From JAAUQA01 sp036351435 (GTDB taxonomy: Bacteria > Pseudomonadota > Gammaproteobacteria > Competibacterales > Competibacteraceae), in contig JAZBPA010000161.1 in the NCBI GenBank assembly GCA_036351435.1, positions 1-49,161 of the forward strand: 49,161 bases of DNA. Direction: 5' to 3'. The notes beneath the pieces were generated by a model. That model was given only the letters and a program-made list of their open reading frames with translations. It ran no database searches and was not told the origin of the DNA. A program made the position numbers and the translations under genes. Positions 14,798-22,537 of the stretch are shown in pieces. Within the stretch, counting starts at the first letter, position 1, and each line of letters starts with the position of its first letter.

Positions 14798-16828
14798 ATG
14801 ACAACACCATACCCACACTTGTTAGCCCCGCTTGATCTGGGCTTCACTACCTTGCGTAATCGTGTCCTGATGGGGTCCATGCACACCGGACTGGAAGATC
14901 GCAGCAAAGATTACGACAAATTAGCAGCTTACTTCGCCGAGCGCGCCAAAGGAGGCGTCGCCCTTCTGGTGACCGGCGGCATAGCTCCTAATATCGCCGG
15001 TTGGGTTGCTCCATTGGCCGGTAAACTCAATCGGTTCTGGGAAGTGGGGCGTCATAAACGAGTCACTCAAGCCGTCCATGCCGAAGGTGGCAAGATTTGC
15101 ATGCAAATTCTGCACTCTGGACGCTACGGCTATCACCCATTCAACGTGGCGCCGTCCGCACTCAAATCGCCCATCACCCCGTTTAAGCCTCGTGCGCTCA
15201 GTGCCCGTGGCGTTGACCGGCAAATCGCCGCATTTACCCGCTCAGCTCAATTAGCACGAGAGGCGGGTTATGACGGGGTGGAAATCATGGGTTCGGAGGG
15301 CTATTTGATCAATCAGTTCCTCGCTGCCCGGACTAATCGCCGTACCGATCAGTGGGGAGGCGATTTTACCGCTCGGATGCGTTTCCCGGTGGAAATCGTG
15401 CGCCGTATGCGTTCAGCAGTGGGAGCGGATTTTATTATTATTTACCGCCTCTCCCTGTTGGATCTTGTGGATGAGGGTTGTGCCTGGAATGAAGTCGTGA
15501 TGTTGGCCAAAGCCATAGAGGAGGCCGGTGCCACTTTGATCAATACCGGCATCGGCTGGCATGAAGCGCGGGTTCCGACGATCGCAACGATGGTGCCGCG
15601 AGCCGGCTTCACTTGGCTCACCGGCAAGTTGAAAGAACATGTGCAGCTGCCGCTGATCACCTCTAACCGCATTAACATGCCGCAAGTCTGTGAAGACATT
15701 CTGGCCGGCGGAGAGGCCGACATGGTTTCCATGGCGCGACCACTGCTCGCCGATCCCGAGTTTGTTATCAAAGCGGAGCAAGGCCGCACCGATGAGATCA
15801 ATACTTGCATCGCCTGCAACCAAGCCTGCCTGGATCATATTTTTGTCAGAAAACATGCCACTTGCTTGGTTAATCCGCGCGCCTGCAATGAAACCGAACT
15901 CAATTACCTGCCGACTACCCATAAAAAACGCATCGCCGTAGTTGGTGCCGGACCGGCGGGACTGTCCTGTGCAACCGTAGCCGCACAACGGGGTCATGAG
16001 GTCACTTTGTTTGAAGCGGCGAACGAGATCGGCGGCCAGTTCAATATGGCTAAGCGAATCCCTGGCAAAGAGGAATTCCACGAAACGCTCCGCTACTTTC
16101 GGCGGCAACTGGAAATAACTGGCGTAAAGGTTAAGCTGGGCCAAGCCGTCAGCGCTGAGGAACTGTGCGCCGAGGGTTATGATGAGGTGATACTGGCCAC
16201 CGGGGTCGCGCCTCGCAAACCGCCGATTAACGGTTTAGATCATCCCAAAGTATTGTCTTATGTAGACGTACTACTGCACAACAAGCCGGTGGGCAACACC
16301 GTGGCTGTCGTGGGGGCCGGCGGCATCGGCTTCGATGTCTCGGAGTTTCTGACCCACCAAGGGGAGTCGCCCACTCTGAACAAAGATCTGTTCTTTAAGG
16401 AATGGGGTATTGATGCCACGCTTGAGAATCGTGCCGGACTGAGCAAAGACCAACCCGAGCCGATGCCTTCACCGCGCATGGTCTATCTGCTCCAACGTAA
16501 ATCCAGTAAACCGGGCAAGAATCTGGGTAAAACCACCGGTTGGATACATCGCAGTTCGCTGCAACACCGGGGTGTGCGGATGATGGCGGGCGTTCAATAC
16601 CAGACTATCGACGATCAGGGTCTGCATATTACGGTCGGCGACAAATCGCAGTTATTAGCGGTCGATAACGTGGTGATTTGCGCTGGTCAGGAACCCCGCC
16701 GTGATCTGGAAGCGGAACTCAGAGGGGCGGGTGTCAGCGTGCATTTGATCGGTGGCGCGGATGTGGCTGCAGAGTTGGATGCCAAACGCGCCATTGATCA
16801 AGGTAGCCGTCTAGCAGCCGCGCTTTAA
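14798..16828 (+). CDS. fadH: NADPH-dependent 2,4-dienoyl-CoA reductase
   Basis: The 676-residue flavoprotein reduces 2,4-dienoyl-CoA from unsaturated fatty acids during beta-oxidation. It has an N-terminal FMN TIM barrel (residues 1-330, LLAPLDLGFTTLRNRVLMGS, LINQFLAARTNRRTDQWGG). A [4Fe-4S] site follows with Cys 337, 340, 344 and 356 (CIACNQACLD and HATC). The FAD/NADPH part starts at VVGAGPAGLS (near 384), with a second dinucleotide motif VVGAGGIGFDVSEF. Its length matches E. coli FadH (about 672). It converges on hypD with 9 bases between stops. With the crotonase gene at 2183-2968 it indicates fatty-acid breakdown capacity. Confidence 0.95.
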   Translation: MTTPYPHLLAPLDLGFTTLRNRVLMGSMHTGLEDRSKDYDKLAAYFAERAKGGVALLVTGGIAPNIAGWVAPLAGKLNRFWEVGRHKRVTQAVHAEGGKICMQILHSGRYGYHPFNVAPSALKSPITPFKPRALSARGVDRQIAAFTRSAQLAREAGYDGVEIMGSEGYLINQFLAARTNRRTDQWGGDFTARMRFPVEIVRRMRSAVGADFIIIYRLSLLDLVDEGCAWNEVVMLAKAIEEAGATLINTGIGWHEARVPTIATMVPRAGFTWLTGKLKEHVQLPLITSNRINMPQVCEDILAGGEADMVSMARPLLADPEFVIKAEQGRTDEINTCIACNQACLDHIFVRKHATCLVNPRACNETELNYLPTTHKKRIAVVGAGPAGLSCATVAAQRGHEVTLFEAANEIGGQFNMAKRIPGKEEFHETLRYFRRQLEITGVKVKLGQAVSAEELCAEGYDEVILATGVAPRKPPINGLDHPKVLSYVDVLLHNKPVGNTVAVVGAGGIGFDVSEFLTHQGESPTLNKDLFFKEWGIDATLENRAGLSKDQPEPMPSPRMVYLLQRKSSKPGKNLGKTTGWIHRSSLQHRGVRMMAGVQYQTIDDQGLHITVGDKSQLLAVDNVVICAGQEPRRDLEAELRGAGVSVHLIGGADVAAELDAKRAIDQGSRLAAAL

Positions 16829-16837
16829 GGCAATTGC

Positions 16838-17950
16838 CTAAGTCGTCTGGTCAACGGGTGCGGGTTCGCGAATGCCGGTGGCCCACCAGATCCGGCACGC
16901 TCCCTCATCCGAGACCATGCACGGACCGATAGGGTTGCGCGGCGTACAAGCTCGACCGTACAGCGTGCATTGATTGGGATAAATTTTACCCAACACCACC
17001 CGCGCGCAATCACAACCGGGTGGCATTTGTCCGGCCCGTTTGCGAGCGGCATCATCGTGGTTGGGCCACAACCGACGTGCGTCATGGGCGGCCAATTCAG
17101 GTTTCAGGGCAAACCCGGAAGCCGGGATAACCCCTACACCTCGCCAATTGGCGTCTACCGTATCCAGGACGGTATCCAATTGCCGCAACGCAGTGGGGTT
17201 ACCGCCCGGTCGTACTACTTCCGGATAACAATTATCCAATAGACAACGACCTTCCAGGTGTTGGCGCAGCACCGAATAAGTCGCCGCCAGTAAACTGACC
17301 GGACTAAATCCGGCCACGGCAGCCGGCATCCGGTGCTTGGTGACGACGAATTCCCATTCCTCAGGGCCCATCACTGTAGCCACGTGGCCCGGCGCAATGA
17401 GCGCCTCGAACCCCGGCGTTTCCGAATCCAGCAACATCGCCACTGCCGGCCAAGTGCGCCGGCCTGACAACAAAATACTAAGATTTTCGGGCAGTTGCTC
17501 AGCGATCAACGCCGCGACGGGGGCGGTAGTGGTTTCGAAACCGGCAGCGAAAAACACCACCGCTCGGTTCGGATGACTTTGGGCGATGACCACCGCTTCC
17601 CGAGGCGAGGCGATGGGTCGCACATCGGCGCCCGCTGCCCGCGCCTGTTCCAGGGAGCGCACTTGGCTCTTAGGCGCATTGACCGGCACGCGCAGCATGT
17701 CGCCGAAGGCGAGCAGAATCACCTCTTCCCGTAATGCCAATTGAATAGCCTGATAAATGTCTTCTTCGGGGCAGATGCACACCGGACAACCAGGGCCGGG
17801 AATCAGCTCGATAGTGCTCGGCAGCGCCGCACGTAAACCAGCCATGCTGATCGACCGTTCGTGACCACCGCAGACATTCATCAAGCGGATTTTGGGCGGC
17901 AAGGGCAGCTCGCGAATCCGTTGCAACCAATCCTGAGCGGAAGCGACCAT
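16838..17950 (-). CDS. hypD: Hydrogenase maturation protein HypD
   Basis: The 370-residue iron-sulfur scaffold acts with HypC to assemble the Fe(CN)2CO unit of [NiFe] hydrogenases in the cytoplasm. Its signatures are NVCGGHERS (residues 25-33), GPGCPVCIC (Cys 55, 58, 60), and a cysteine-rich C-terminus coordinating the [4Fe-4S] cluster (GCDCARVVLG, NQCTLYGRACTPRN, GPCMVSDEGAC). Its ATG has an AGGAG site and lies 2 bases beyond the hypB stop, so translation is coupled. It is the last gene of the hypCABD operon. hypE and hypF are not here and must lie elsewhere if a functional hydrogenase is made. Confidence 0.96.
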   Translation of the reverse strand: MVASAQDWLQRIRELPLPPKIRLMNVCGGHERSISMAGLRAALPSTIELIPGPGCPVCICPEEDIYQAIQLALREEVILLAFGDMLRVPVNAPKSQVRSLEQARAAGADVRPIASPREAVVIAQSHPNRAVVFFAAGFETTTAPVAALIAEQLPENLSILLSGRRTWPAVAMLLDSETPGFEALIAPGHVATVMGPEEWEFVVTKHRMPAAVAGFSPVSLLAATYSVLRQHLEGRCLLDNCYPEVVRPGGNPTALRQLDTVLDTVDANWRGVGVIPASGFALKPELAAHDARRLWPNHDDAARKRAGQMPPGCDCARVVLGKIYPNQCTLYGRACTPRNPIGPCMVSDEGACRIWWATGIREPAPVDQTT

Positions 17951-17952
17951 AG

Positions 17953-18843
17953 TCAGGTCTCCTGATGAAGGTGGGTATGCGTGTGGGTGTGTCTGGAATC
18001 GGCATGGTGATGCTTGATCACCTCGGGCTCCAGGCTGTGGAATTGAATACCCTCGGGTTGCATCGCTGGGCGTTGAATTTCACCGCGTTGCAAGTGCAAC
18101 CTATGCTCGGCCAATGCTTGGCGCAACCAGTCCAACCATTCGTCCATGCCCATGCCCCGGCGGGCCGATAAGCCAATCACCGGTGCGGCGTTGGCTAGGT
18201 CGCGTAGCCGTTGCTCGGCAGCGGCGGGAGAAAAATCATCTAGCACTGCTAACAAATCGGTCTTGGTAATCAATAACAAATCGCTGGCCCGAAACATGAC
18301 CGGGTATTTGGCCGGTTTGTCGTCGCCTTCGGTGACCGATAACAGAGTGACATTGAGGTGATGGCCGAGGTCGAAACTAGCCGGACAGACCAGGTTACCG
18401 ACATTCTCAATAAACAAAATATCGATACCCTGTAAATCCAGGGTGTGTAACGCATCATGCACCAGATGCGCATCCAGATGACACGCTGAACCGGTGGTGA
18501 TCTGCACCACCGGCACCTGTTTAGCACGCACTCGCGCGGCGTCGTTCTCGGTTTCGAGATCGCCCTCAATGACGGCAATTTTGAACTCGTCCCGCAGATC
18601 ATCCAAGGTCGCTTCCAGCAAGGCGGTTTTGCCGGACCCCGGCGAAGACATCAGATTAATGACCAGAATACCGTGCTGATCGAAGTGCTGGCGGTTATGG
18701 TTGGCTTGGTGATCGTTTTCGTGCAGCAAGCCACTCAACACGCTGACCGCTGCTTTCCCATCCGGCGTTCTTGCCAGTACGCCGTCACCTTCCAGCAAAT
18801 GGCGATTGCCAGCAGTGATATTGCAACCACACGTCTCACACAT
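17953..18843 (-). CDS. hypB: Hydrogenase nickel incorporation GTPase HypB, with C-terminal His tail
   Basis: The 296-residue SIMIBI-class GTPase delivers nickel to the hydrogenase large subunit with HypA. It starts MCETCGCN, the high-affinity nickel CxxCGC motif. Walker A is SSPGSGKTALLEATL; EGDLETENDAAR, FIENVGNLVCPASFDLG (with the G-domain metal cysteine) and ITKTDLL follow. Oddly, the histidine cluster, usually between the N-terminal motif and the G domain, is at the extreme C-terminus (HHHADSRHTHTHTHLH, eight His in the last 19 residues). The gene overlaps hypA by 8 bases. Nickel storage by the tail is inferred. Confidence 0.95.
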   Translation of the reverse strand: MCETCGCNITAGNRHLLEGDGVLARTPDGKAAVSVLSGLLHENDHQANHNRQHFDQHGILVINLMSSPGSGKTALLEATLDDLRDEFKIAVIEGDLETENDAARVRAKQVPVVQITTGSACHLDAHLVHDALHTLDLQGIDILFIENVGNLVCPASFDLGHHLNVTLLSVTEGDDKPAKYPVMFRASDLLLITKTDLLAVLDDFSPAAAEQRLRDLANAAPVIGLSARRGMGMDEWLDWLRQALAEHRLHLQRGEIQRPAMQPEGIQFHSLEPEVIKHHHADSRHTHTHTHLHQET

Positions 18844-19195
18844 TTTCTTCCTCCAGCACCAGCTCCAGGCTGGTCAATAACATCTCGTCACCGCTCACCA
18901 GATCGGTTTGCCAGTCAGCGCATTGTGCGCAGCACAACCGACTAGTCGAGGCGGGACTCTCCGCTCCACAAGATCGGCAACGCACGCGAATCGGTAGCGA
19001 CTCTATGATCAATTTGGCATCGGCCGCCAAGGTACCTGCTCGGGCAACACTGAACGCCTGCTCAAGCAGGGTGGGTTCTACGCCTGATAACGGGCCTACG
19101 GCTAAGCGAATACACTCCACTGCCCGTGCATCATGGTCCTTGGCAATGCGCTCCGCTTGCATAAGTAAGCTGTTACAAACCGCCAATTCGTGCAC
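18836..19195 (-). CDS. hypA: Hydrogenase/urease nickel incorporation protein HypA
   Basis: The 119-residue nickel metallochaperone starts at a GTG, giving MHELAVCNS with the essential nickel-binding His2. The zinc site is two CxxC pairs (VRCRSCGAE and CCAQCADW). The C-terminal SGDEMLLTSLELVLEE is family-typical. It partners HypB. Its end overlaps the hypB start by 8 bases, and it follows hypC by 3 bases, so the four genes form one tight operon. No urease genes are visible, so the hydrogenase role is the natural reading. Confidence 0.95.
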   Translation of the reverse strand: MHELAVCNSLLMQAERIAKDHDARAVECIRLAVGPLSGVEPTLLEQAFSVARAGTLAADAKLIIESLPIRVRCRSCGAESPASTSRLCCAQCADWQTDLVSGDEMLLTSLELVLEEENV

Positions 19196-19198
19196 GAT

Positions 19199-19441
19199 TT
19201 ACTGTAACTCCATTTCCTGTTCACGAGCTAACATCTCATCAAAGAGCTCCCATATGCTACGTGCTTCCTGTTCAGTAATTTTTTGAATCGCGTAACCCAC
19301 ATGCACCATGACGTAGTCGCCCTCCGCGATCGGCTCGTCTTGCAACATAAATAAACTCACTTCACGCTGTACGCCTTTGGCCTCACAGCGAGCGTTGAAA
19401 CCGTCGATGCCGATGACACGCATCGCAATACCGAGACACAT
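19199..19441 (-). CDS. hypC: Hydrogenase maturation chaperone HypC
   Basis: This 80-residue HypC/HybG/HupF protein starts MCLGIAMRV. The Cys2 needed for carrying the Fe(CN)2CO unit is present. YVMVHVGYAIQKITEQEA is the conserved beta-barrel and C-terminal segment. It is the first gene of the hypCABD operon, preceded by a promoter region with an exact FNR-type box (19533-19546). The gene order C-A-B-D, with hypC ahead of hypA, is uncommon but all parts are intact. Confidence 0.95.
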   Translation of the reverse strand: MCLGIAMRVIGIDGFNARCEAKGVQREVSLFMLQDEPIAEGDYVMVHVGYAIQKITEQEARSIWELFDEMLAREQEMELQ

Positions 19442-19505
19442 GGTCCAGACCTCTCAGAGCAATGGTACTTTCAAAGTATGGCAGGGGTAGTAGAAGATTA
19501 CTGGC

Positions 19506-19546
19506 AGGGTAGCAGGCATAGGCGATGAAAAATTGATCCGCATCAA
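19506..19546 (-). promoter_or_regulatory. FNR-type box and -10 of the hypCABD promoter
   Basis: TTGATCCGCATCAA (19533-19546) is an exact TTGAT-N4-ATCAA FNR/ANR site. Reading toward hypC, 21 bases separate it from TACCCT (minus-strand 19511-19506), preceded by TGC as an extended -10. This places the box at about -41, the class II activator position. The predicted start is near 19499, about 58 bases before hypC. It predicts induction of hydrogenase maturation without oxygen. Confidence 0.75.
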
Positions 19547-19619
19547 AGCTTGCCCGACGACAACCGCAAATAATAATTGCAACAAATATGAAAACAAGAA
19601 ATTATAGTATTCTTATCCT

Positions 19620-19642
19620 GGATGAGCAGAATTTACTCATCC
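19620..19642. repeat. Hairpin in the hypC-ppsA intergenic region
   Basis: GGATGAG (19620-19626) pairs with CTCATCC (19636-19642) around 9 bases. It is followed by a mixed T/G stretch, not a clean U-tract. It may separate the two divergent promoters or belong to the ppsA leader. Confidence 0.35.
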
Positions 19643-20019
19643 GGTTTGTTGCTCAATTTGAGTCCTAATCCACTGTTACCCTCACTAACATGGTGCGCCA
19701 TTGACCCTAAACGAACATGCCTCAAGGTTTTTCGACGTTATGATCGCGTTGTTTGAATAGCTAAGACCCGCATTGAACCGTCAAAAGTAAAAGTTTTCAT
19801 AGCTCGCCCCTTGAATGGTATGACGTTTGCTGCTTTCCTTAATAAGGAACTCAGGCATCGCTGGGGAACCAGGCTTCATAATCGAACAGGCATCGCGTCC
19901 ATTCCGGTCAGGTGCCAAGTTTGAAATTCGTGTGTTTTCATCATTTTTATAGGTAGCTCCCGAACCTAGCATAGGGCTCAGGGGCGCGTGTGATTTGTGC
20001 CACTTTTGGAGAGTGTTAC
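19643..20019. other. Long non-coding region upstream of ppsA
   Basis: About 380 bases with no credible gene. It contains the palindrome TTGA-ACCG-TCAA (19773-19784), a perfect 7-bp inverted repeat TTCCTTA-A-TAAGGAA (19835-19849) and a 10-base direct repeat CAGGCATCGC (19852-19861 and 19887-19896). These may be operators or part of a structured ppsA leader. No known riboswitch was recognised. Confidence 0.4.
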
Positions 20020-22425
20020 ATGCAGCAATTTAAGCATATCAAGCGTTTCATCGAACTCGGTGTCCACGATGTACCCCAAGTGGGCGGTAAAAACTCGTCC
20101 TTGGGCGAAATGTATCGGGAACTGTCTGCTAAAGGCATCATGGTCCCCAACGGTTTCGCAACCACGGCTGATGCCTATCGTTATTACATCGATTCCAATG
20201 GCCTGCACGACAAGATCGCTGCTGAACTGGGCGCTTTGGACCCCACCGATGTGGATGCGCTGGCCGTGTCCGGCCATAAGATTCGGGACTGGGTGCGTAA
20301 CGGCTCCATCCCCCAGGATCTGGCCGATGAAATCGTAGCTGCTTATGAAGAGCTGAGTGGCGACCAGGGCCTTGTTGATGTGGCCGTACGCAGCTCCGCA
20401 ACCGCCGAAGATCTGCCGGACGCCTCGTTCGCCGGTCAGCAGGAAACCTACCTGAATATTCGCGGTGCCGAGAATCTGCTGCAAACTTGTAAGCGGGTGT
20501 TTGCTTCGCTGTTCACCAATCGCGCTATCTCTTACCGTACCCATCAGGGCTTCAAGCATATGGACGTCGCGCTGTCCATCGGTGTGCAGAAGATGGTGCG
20601 TTCTGATAAAGCCAGCTCCGGCGTGATCTTCACCCTGGACACGGAATCCGGTTTCCGTAATGCCGTATTCATCACCAGCGCCTATGGTCTGGGCGAAAAC
20701 GTGGTGCAGGGCGCAGTTGATCCTGACGAAATCTATGTGTTCAAGCCCACCCTGAAGGAAGGCTTCAAACCGATTCTGAAACGCCGTCGTGGTCGTAAGC
20801 TGATCAAGATGATTTACGGCGACGATACGTCAGTTGGCGTATCCACCCGTAACGTTGACGTGGATGTGCGTGACCAGGAAAAATTCAGCGTTTCCGATGA
20901 AGATGCGCTGACGCTGGCTCGCTACGCCGTGGACATCGAAGAGCATTATTCGATGAAGGCCGGCAAGGCCCGCCCGATGGACATCGAATGGGCCAAAGAC
21001 GGCTATGACGGCAAGCTGTACATCGTGCAGGCCCGTCCTGAGACCGTGCAATCCGGCAAGAGCGCCATGGTTCATGAAGTATTCAAGCTGGATAATCGCG
21101 GTACGGTACTGTGCGAAGGCAAGAGCGTTGGTTCCAAGATCGCTGCGGGTCGGGCGCGAGTCATTGCCAGCGCCGCGCAAATGAACGAAGTCCAACCGGG
21201 CGATATTCTGGTCACCGATATGACCGATCCCGATTGGGAGCCGGTGATGAAGGTCGCTGCGGCTATCGTTACCAATCGCGGTGGTCGGACCTGCCATGCC
21301 GCCATCATTTCTCGCGAATTGGGTATTCCGGCCGTGGTCGGTTGCGGTAACGCCACCAGCCTGATTCATGACGGCGAAGAAGTGACCGCATCCTGCGCCG
21401 AAGGCGACGTCGGCTATGTCTATGAGGGTAAACTGCCGTTCGAGAAATCGCAGATCGATTTGACCGGCCTGGGCAAACCCAAGACCAAAATCATGCTCAA
21501 CCTGGCCAACCCCGATATGGCTTTCGAAGTGTGCAAGCTGCCGATGGAAGGCGTAGGTCTGGCGCGTTTGGAATTCATCATCGCCACCGGCATCGGTGTC
21601 CATCCCAACGCCTTGATTGATTATGACAAGATGGATCGTGGCATACGCAAGCAAATTCACGAGAAAATGGCCGGTTATCCCAGCCCGACCGAATACTATG
21701 TGATGCGCTTGGCGGAAGGCGTGGGCACCATCGCCGCGTCCGTCTATCCCAAGCCGGTTATTGTGCGCATGAGCGACTTTAAGTCCAACGAATATGCCAT
21801 GTTGTTGGGTGGTAAGGACTACGAGCCGCACGAAGAGAACCCGATGATCGGGTTCCGTGGCGCCTACCGCTATCCGTCCAAATCCTTTGCTGAGAGCTTC
21901 GGTTTGGAATGTAAGGCCATCAAGCATGTGCGTGAAGTCATGGGCTTGACCAATGTCAAGATCATGATTCCGTTCGTGCGTACTCTTGGTGAAGCCGACG
22001 AAGTGCTGGCGATTCTGGCGAAAAATGGAATCAAGCGTGGCGACAACGGCTTGGAAGTGGTCTGCATGTGCGAGATTCCAGCCAACGCGCTGTTGGCCGA
22101 CCAGTTCCTGGAGAAATTCGACGGTTTCTCCATCGGCTCCAACGACTTGACCCAGCTGGCTCTGGGTATGGACCGCGATGCCGGCATGACCGGCGGCGAC
22201 GAGCGCAACGAAGCGGTGCTGATGCTGATGGAAATGGCCATCAAAGCGTGTAAGAAAGCCGGCAAGTACATTGGTATTTGCGGCCAGGCCCCTTCGGACT
22301 TCCCCGAAATCACCCGCTGGTTAGTGGAGCAAGGCATTGAGTCCATGTCCTTGAATCCTGACAGCGTGTTACCCATGACCCAGGTCGTGTTGGAAACGGA
22401 AAAACGGCTCGGCATCAGCGATTAA
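20020..22425 (+). CDS. ppsA: Phosphoenolpyruvate synthase
   Basis: The 801-residue enzyme makes PEP from pyruvate and ATP with release of AMP and phosphate, the entry to gluconeogenesis. It has an N-terminal ATP-grasp-like domain (VGGKNSSLGEMY, RSSATAEDLPDASFAGQQET). The swivelling phosphohistidine domain has His426 in GGRTCHAAIISREL. The C-terminal PEP/pyruvate barrel has GSNDLTQLALGMDRD and ICGQAPSDFPE. E. coli PpsA is 792 residues. The ATG at 20020 has a GGAG site; an upstream in-frame extension is unlikely. A strong terminator follows, making it monocistronic. No PpsR-type regulator lies nearby. Confidence 0.96.
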   Translation: MQQFKHIKRFIELGVHDVPQVGGKNSSLGEMYRELSAKGIMVPNGFATTADAYRYYIDSNGLHDKIAAELGALDPTDVDALAVSGHKIRDWVRNGSIPQDLADEIVAAYEELSGDQGLVDVAVRSSATAEDLPDASFAGQQETYLNIRGAENLLQTCKRVFASLFTNRAISYRTHQGFKHMDVALSIGVQKMVRSDKASSGVIFTLDTESGFRNAVFITSAYGLGENVVQGAVDPDEIYVFKPTLKEGFKPILKRRRGRKLIKMIYGDDTSVGVSTRNVDVDVRDQEKFSVSDEDALTLARYAVDIEEHYSMKAGKARPMDIEWAKDGYDGKLYIVQARPETVQSGKSAMVHEVFKLDNRGTVLCEGKSVGSKIAAGRARVIASAAQMNEVQPGDILVTDMTDPDWEPVMKVAAAIVTNRGGRTCHAAIISRELGIPAVVGCGNATSLIHDGEEVTASCAEGDVGYVYEGKLPFEKSQIDLTGLGKPKTKIMLNLANPDMAFEVCKLPMEGVGLARLEFIIATGIGVHPNALIDYDKMDRGIRKQIHEKMAGYPSPTEYYVMRLAEGVGTIAASVYPKPVIVRMSDFKSNEYAMLLGGKDYEPHEENPMIGFRGAYRYPSKSFAESFGLECKAIKHVREVMGLTNVKIMIPFVRTLGEADEVLAILAKNGIKRGDNGLEVVCMCEIPANALLADQFLEKFDGFSIGSNDLTQLALGMDRDAGMTGGDERNEAVLMLMEMAIKACKKAGKYIGICGQAPSDFPEITRWLVEQGIESMSLNPDSVLPMTQVVLETEKRLGISD

Positions 22426-22449
22426 TCGCATTGCCCGTTTGACCGCTAG

Positions 22450-22481
22450 CACTGCGGGGTTCGCCCCGCAGTGTATTTTTT
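22450..22481 (+). terminator. Intrinsic terminator of ppsA
   Basis: CACTGCGGGG (22450-22459) and CCCCGCAGTG (22464-22473) form a perfect 10-bp stem capped by a stable UUCG tetraloop. UAUUUUUU (22474-22481) follows. This is a textbook Rho-independent terminator, 24 bases after the ppsA stop. Confidence 0.92.
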
Positions 22482-22537
22482 GATAAGGATTCAATCAGAT
22501 TCATTATTTCTCCACTTCATCAGGAGAAGGTAGTCCC

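Noticed and set aside
19781..19972. A 63-codon minus-strand frame in the ppsA upstream region.
   Set aside because: No recognisable domain, poor ribosome site and unusual composition; treated as non-coding.
20830..21927. A 365-codon open frame on the minus strand inside ppsA.
   Set aside because: It lies wholly opposite a well-conserved enzyme gene in a GC-rich codon frame, and the His/Gly-rich product resembles no family. It is a shadow frame.
22480..22493. FNR-like site (TTGAT-AAGG-ATTCA) before the GltD-like/PFOR genes.
   Set aside because: Only the left half matches; the right half deviates and it overlaps the ppsA terminator U-tract. Biologically attractive but too weak to annotate.
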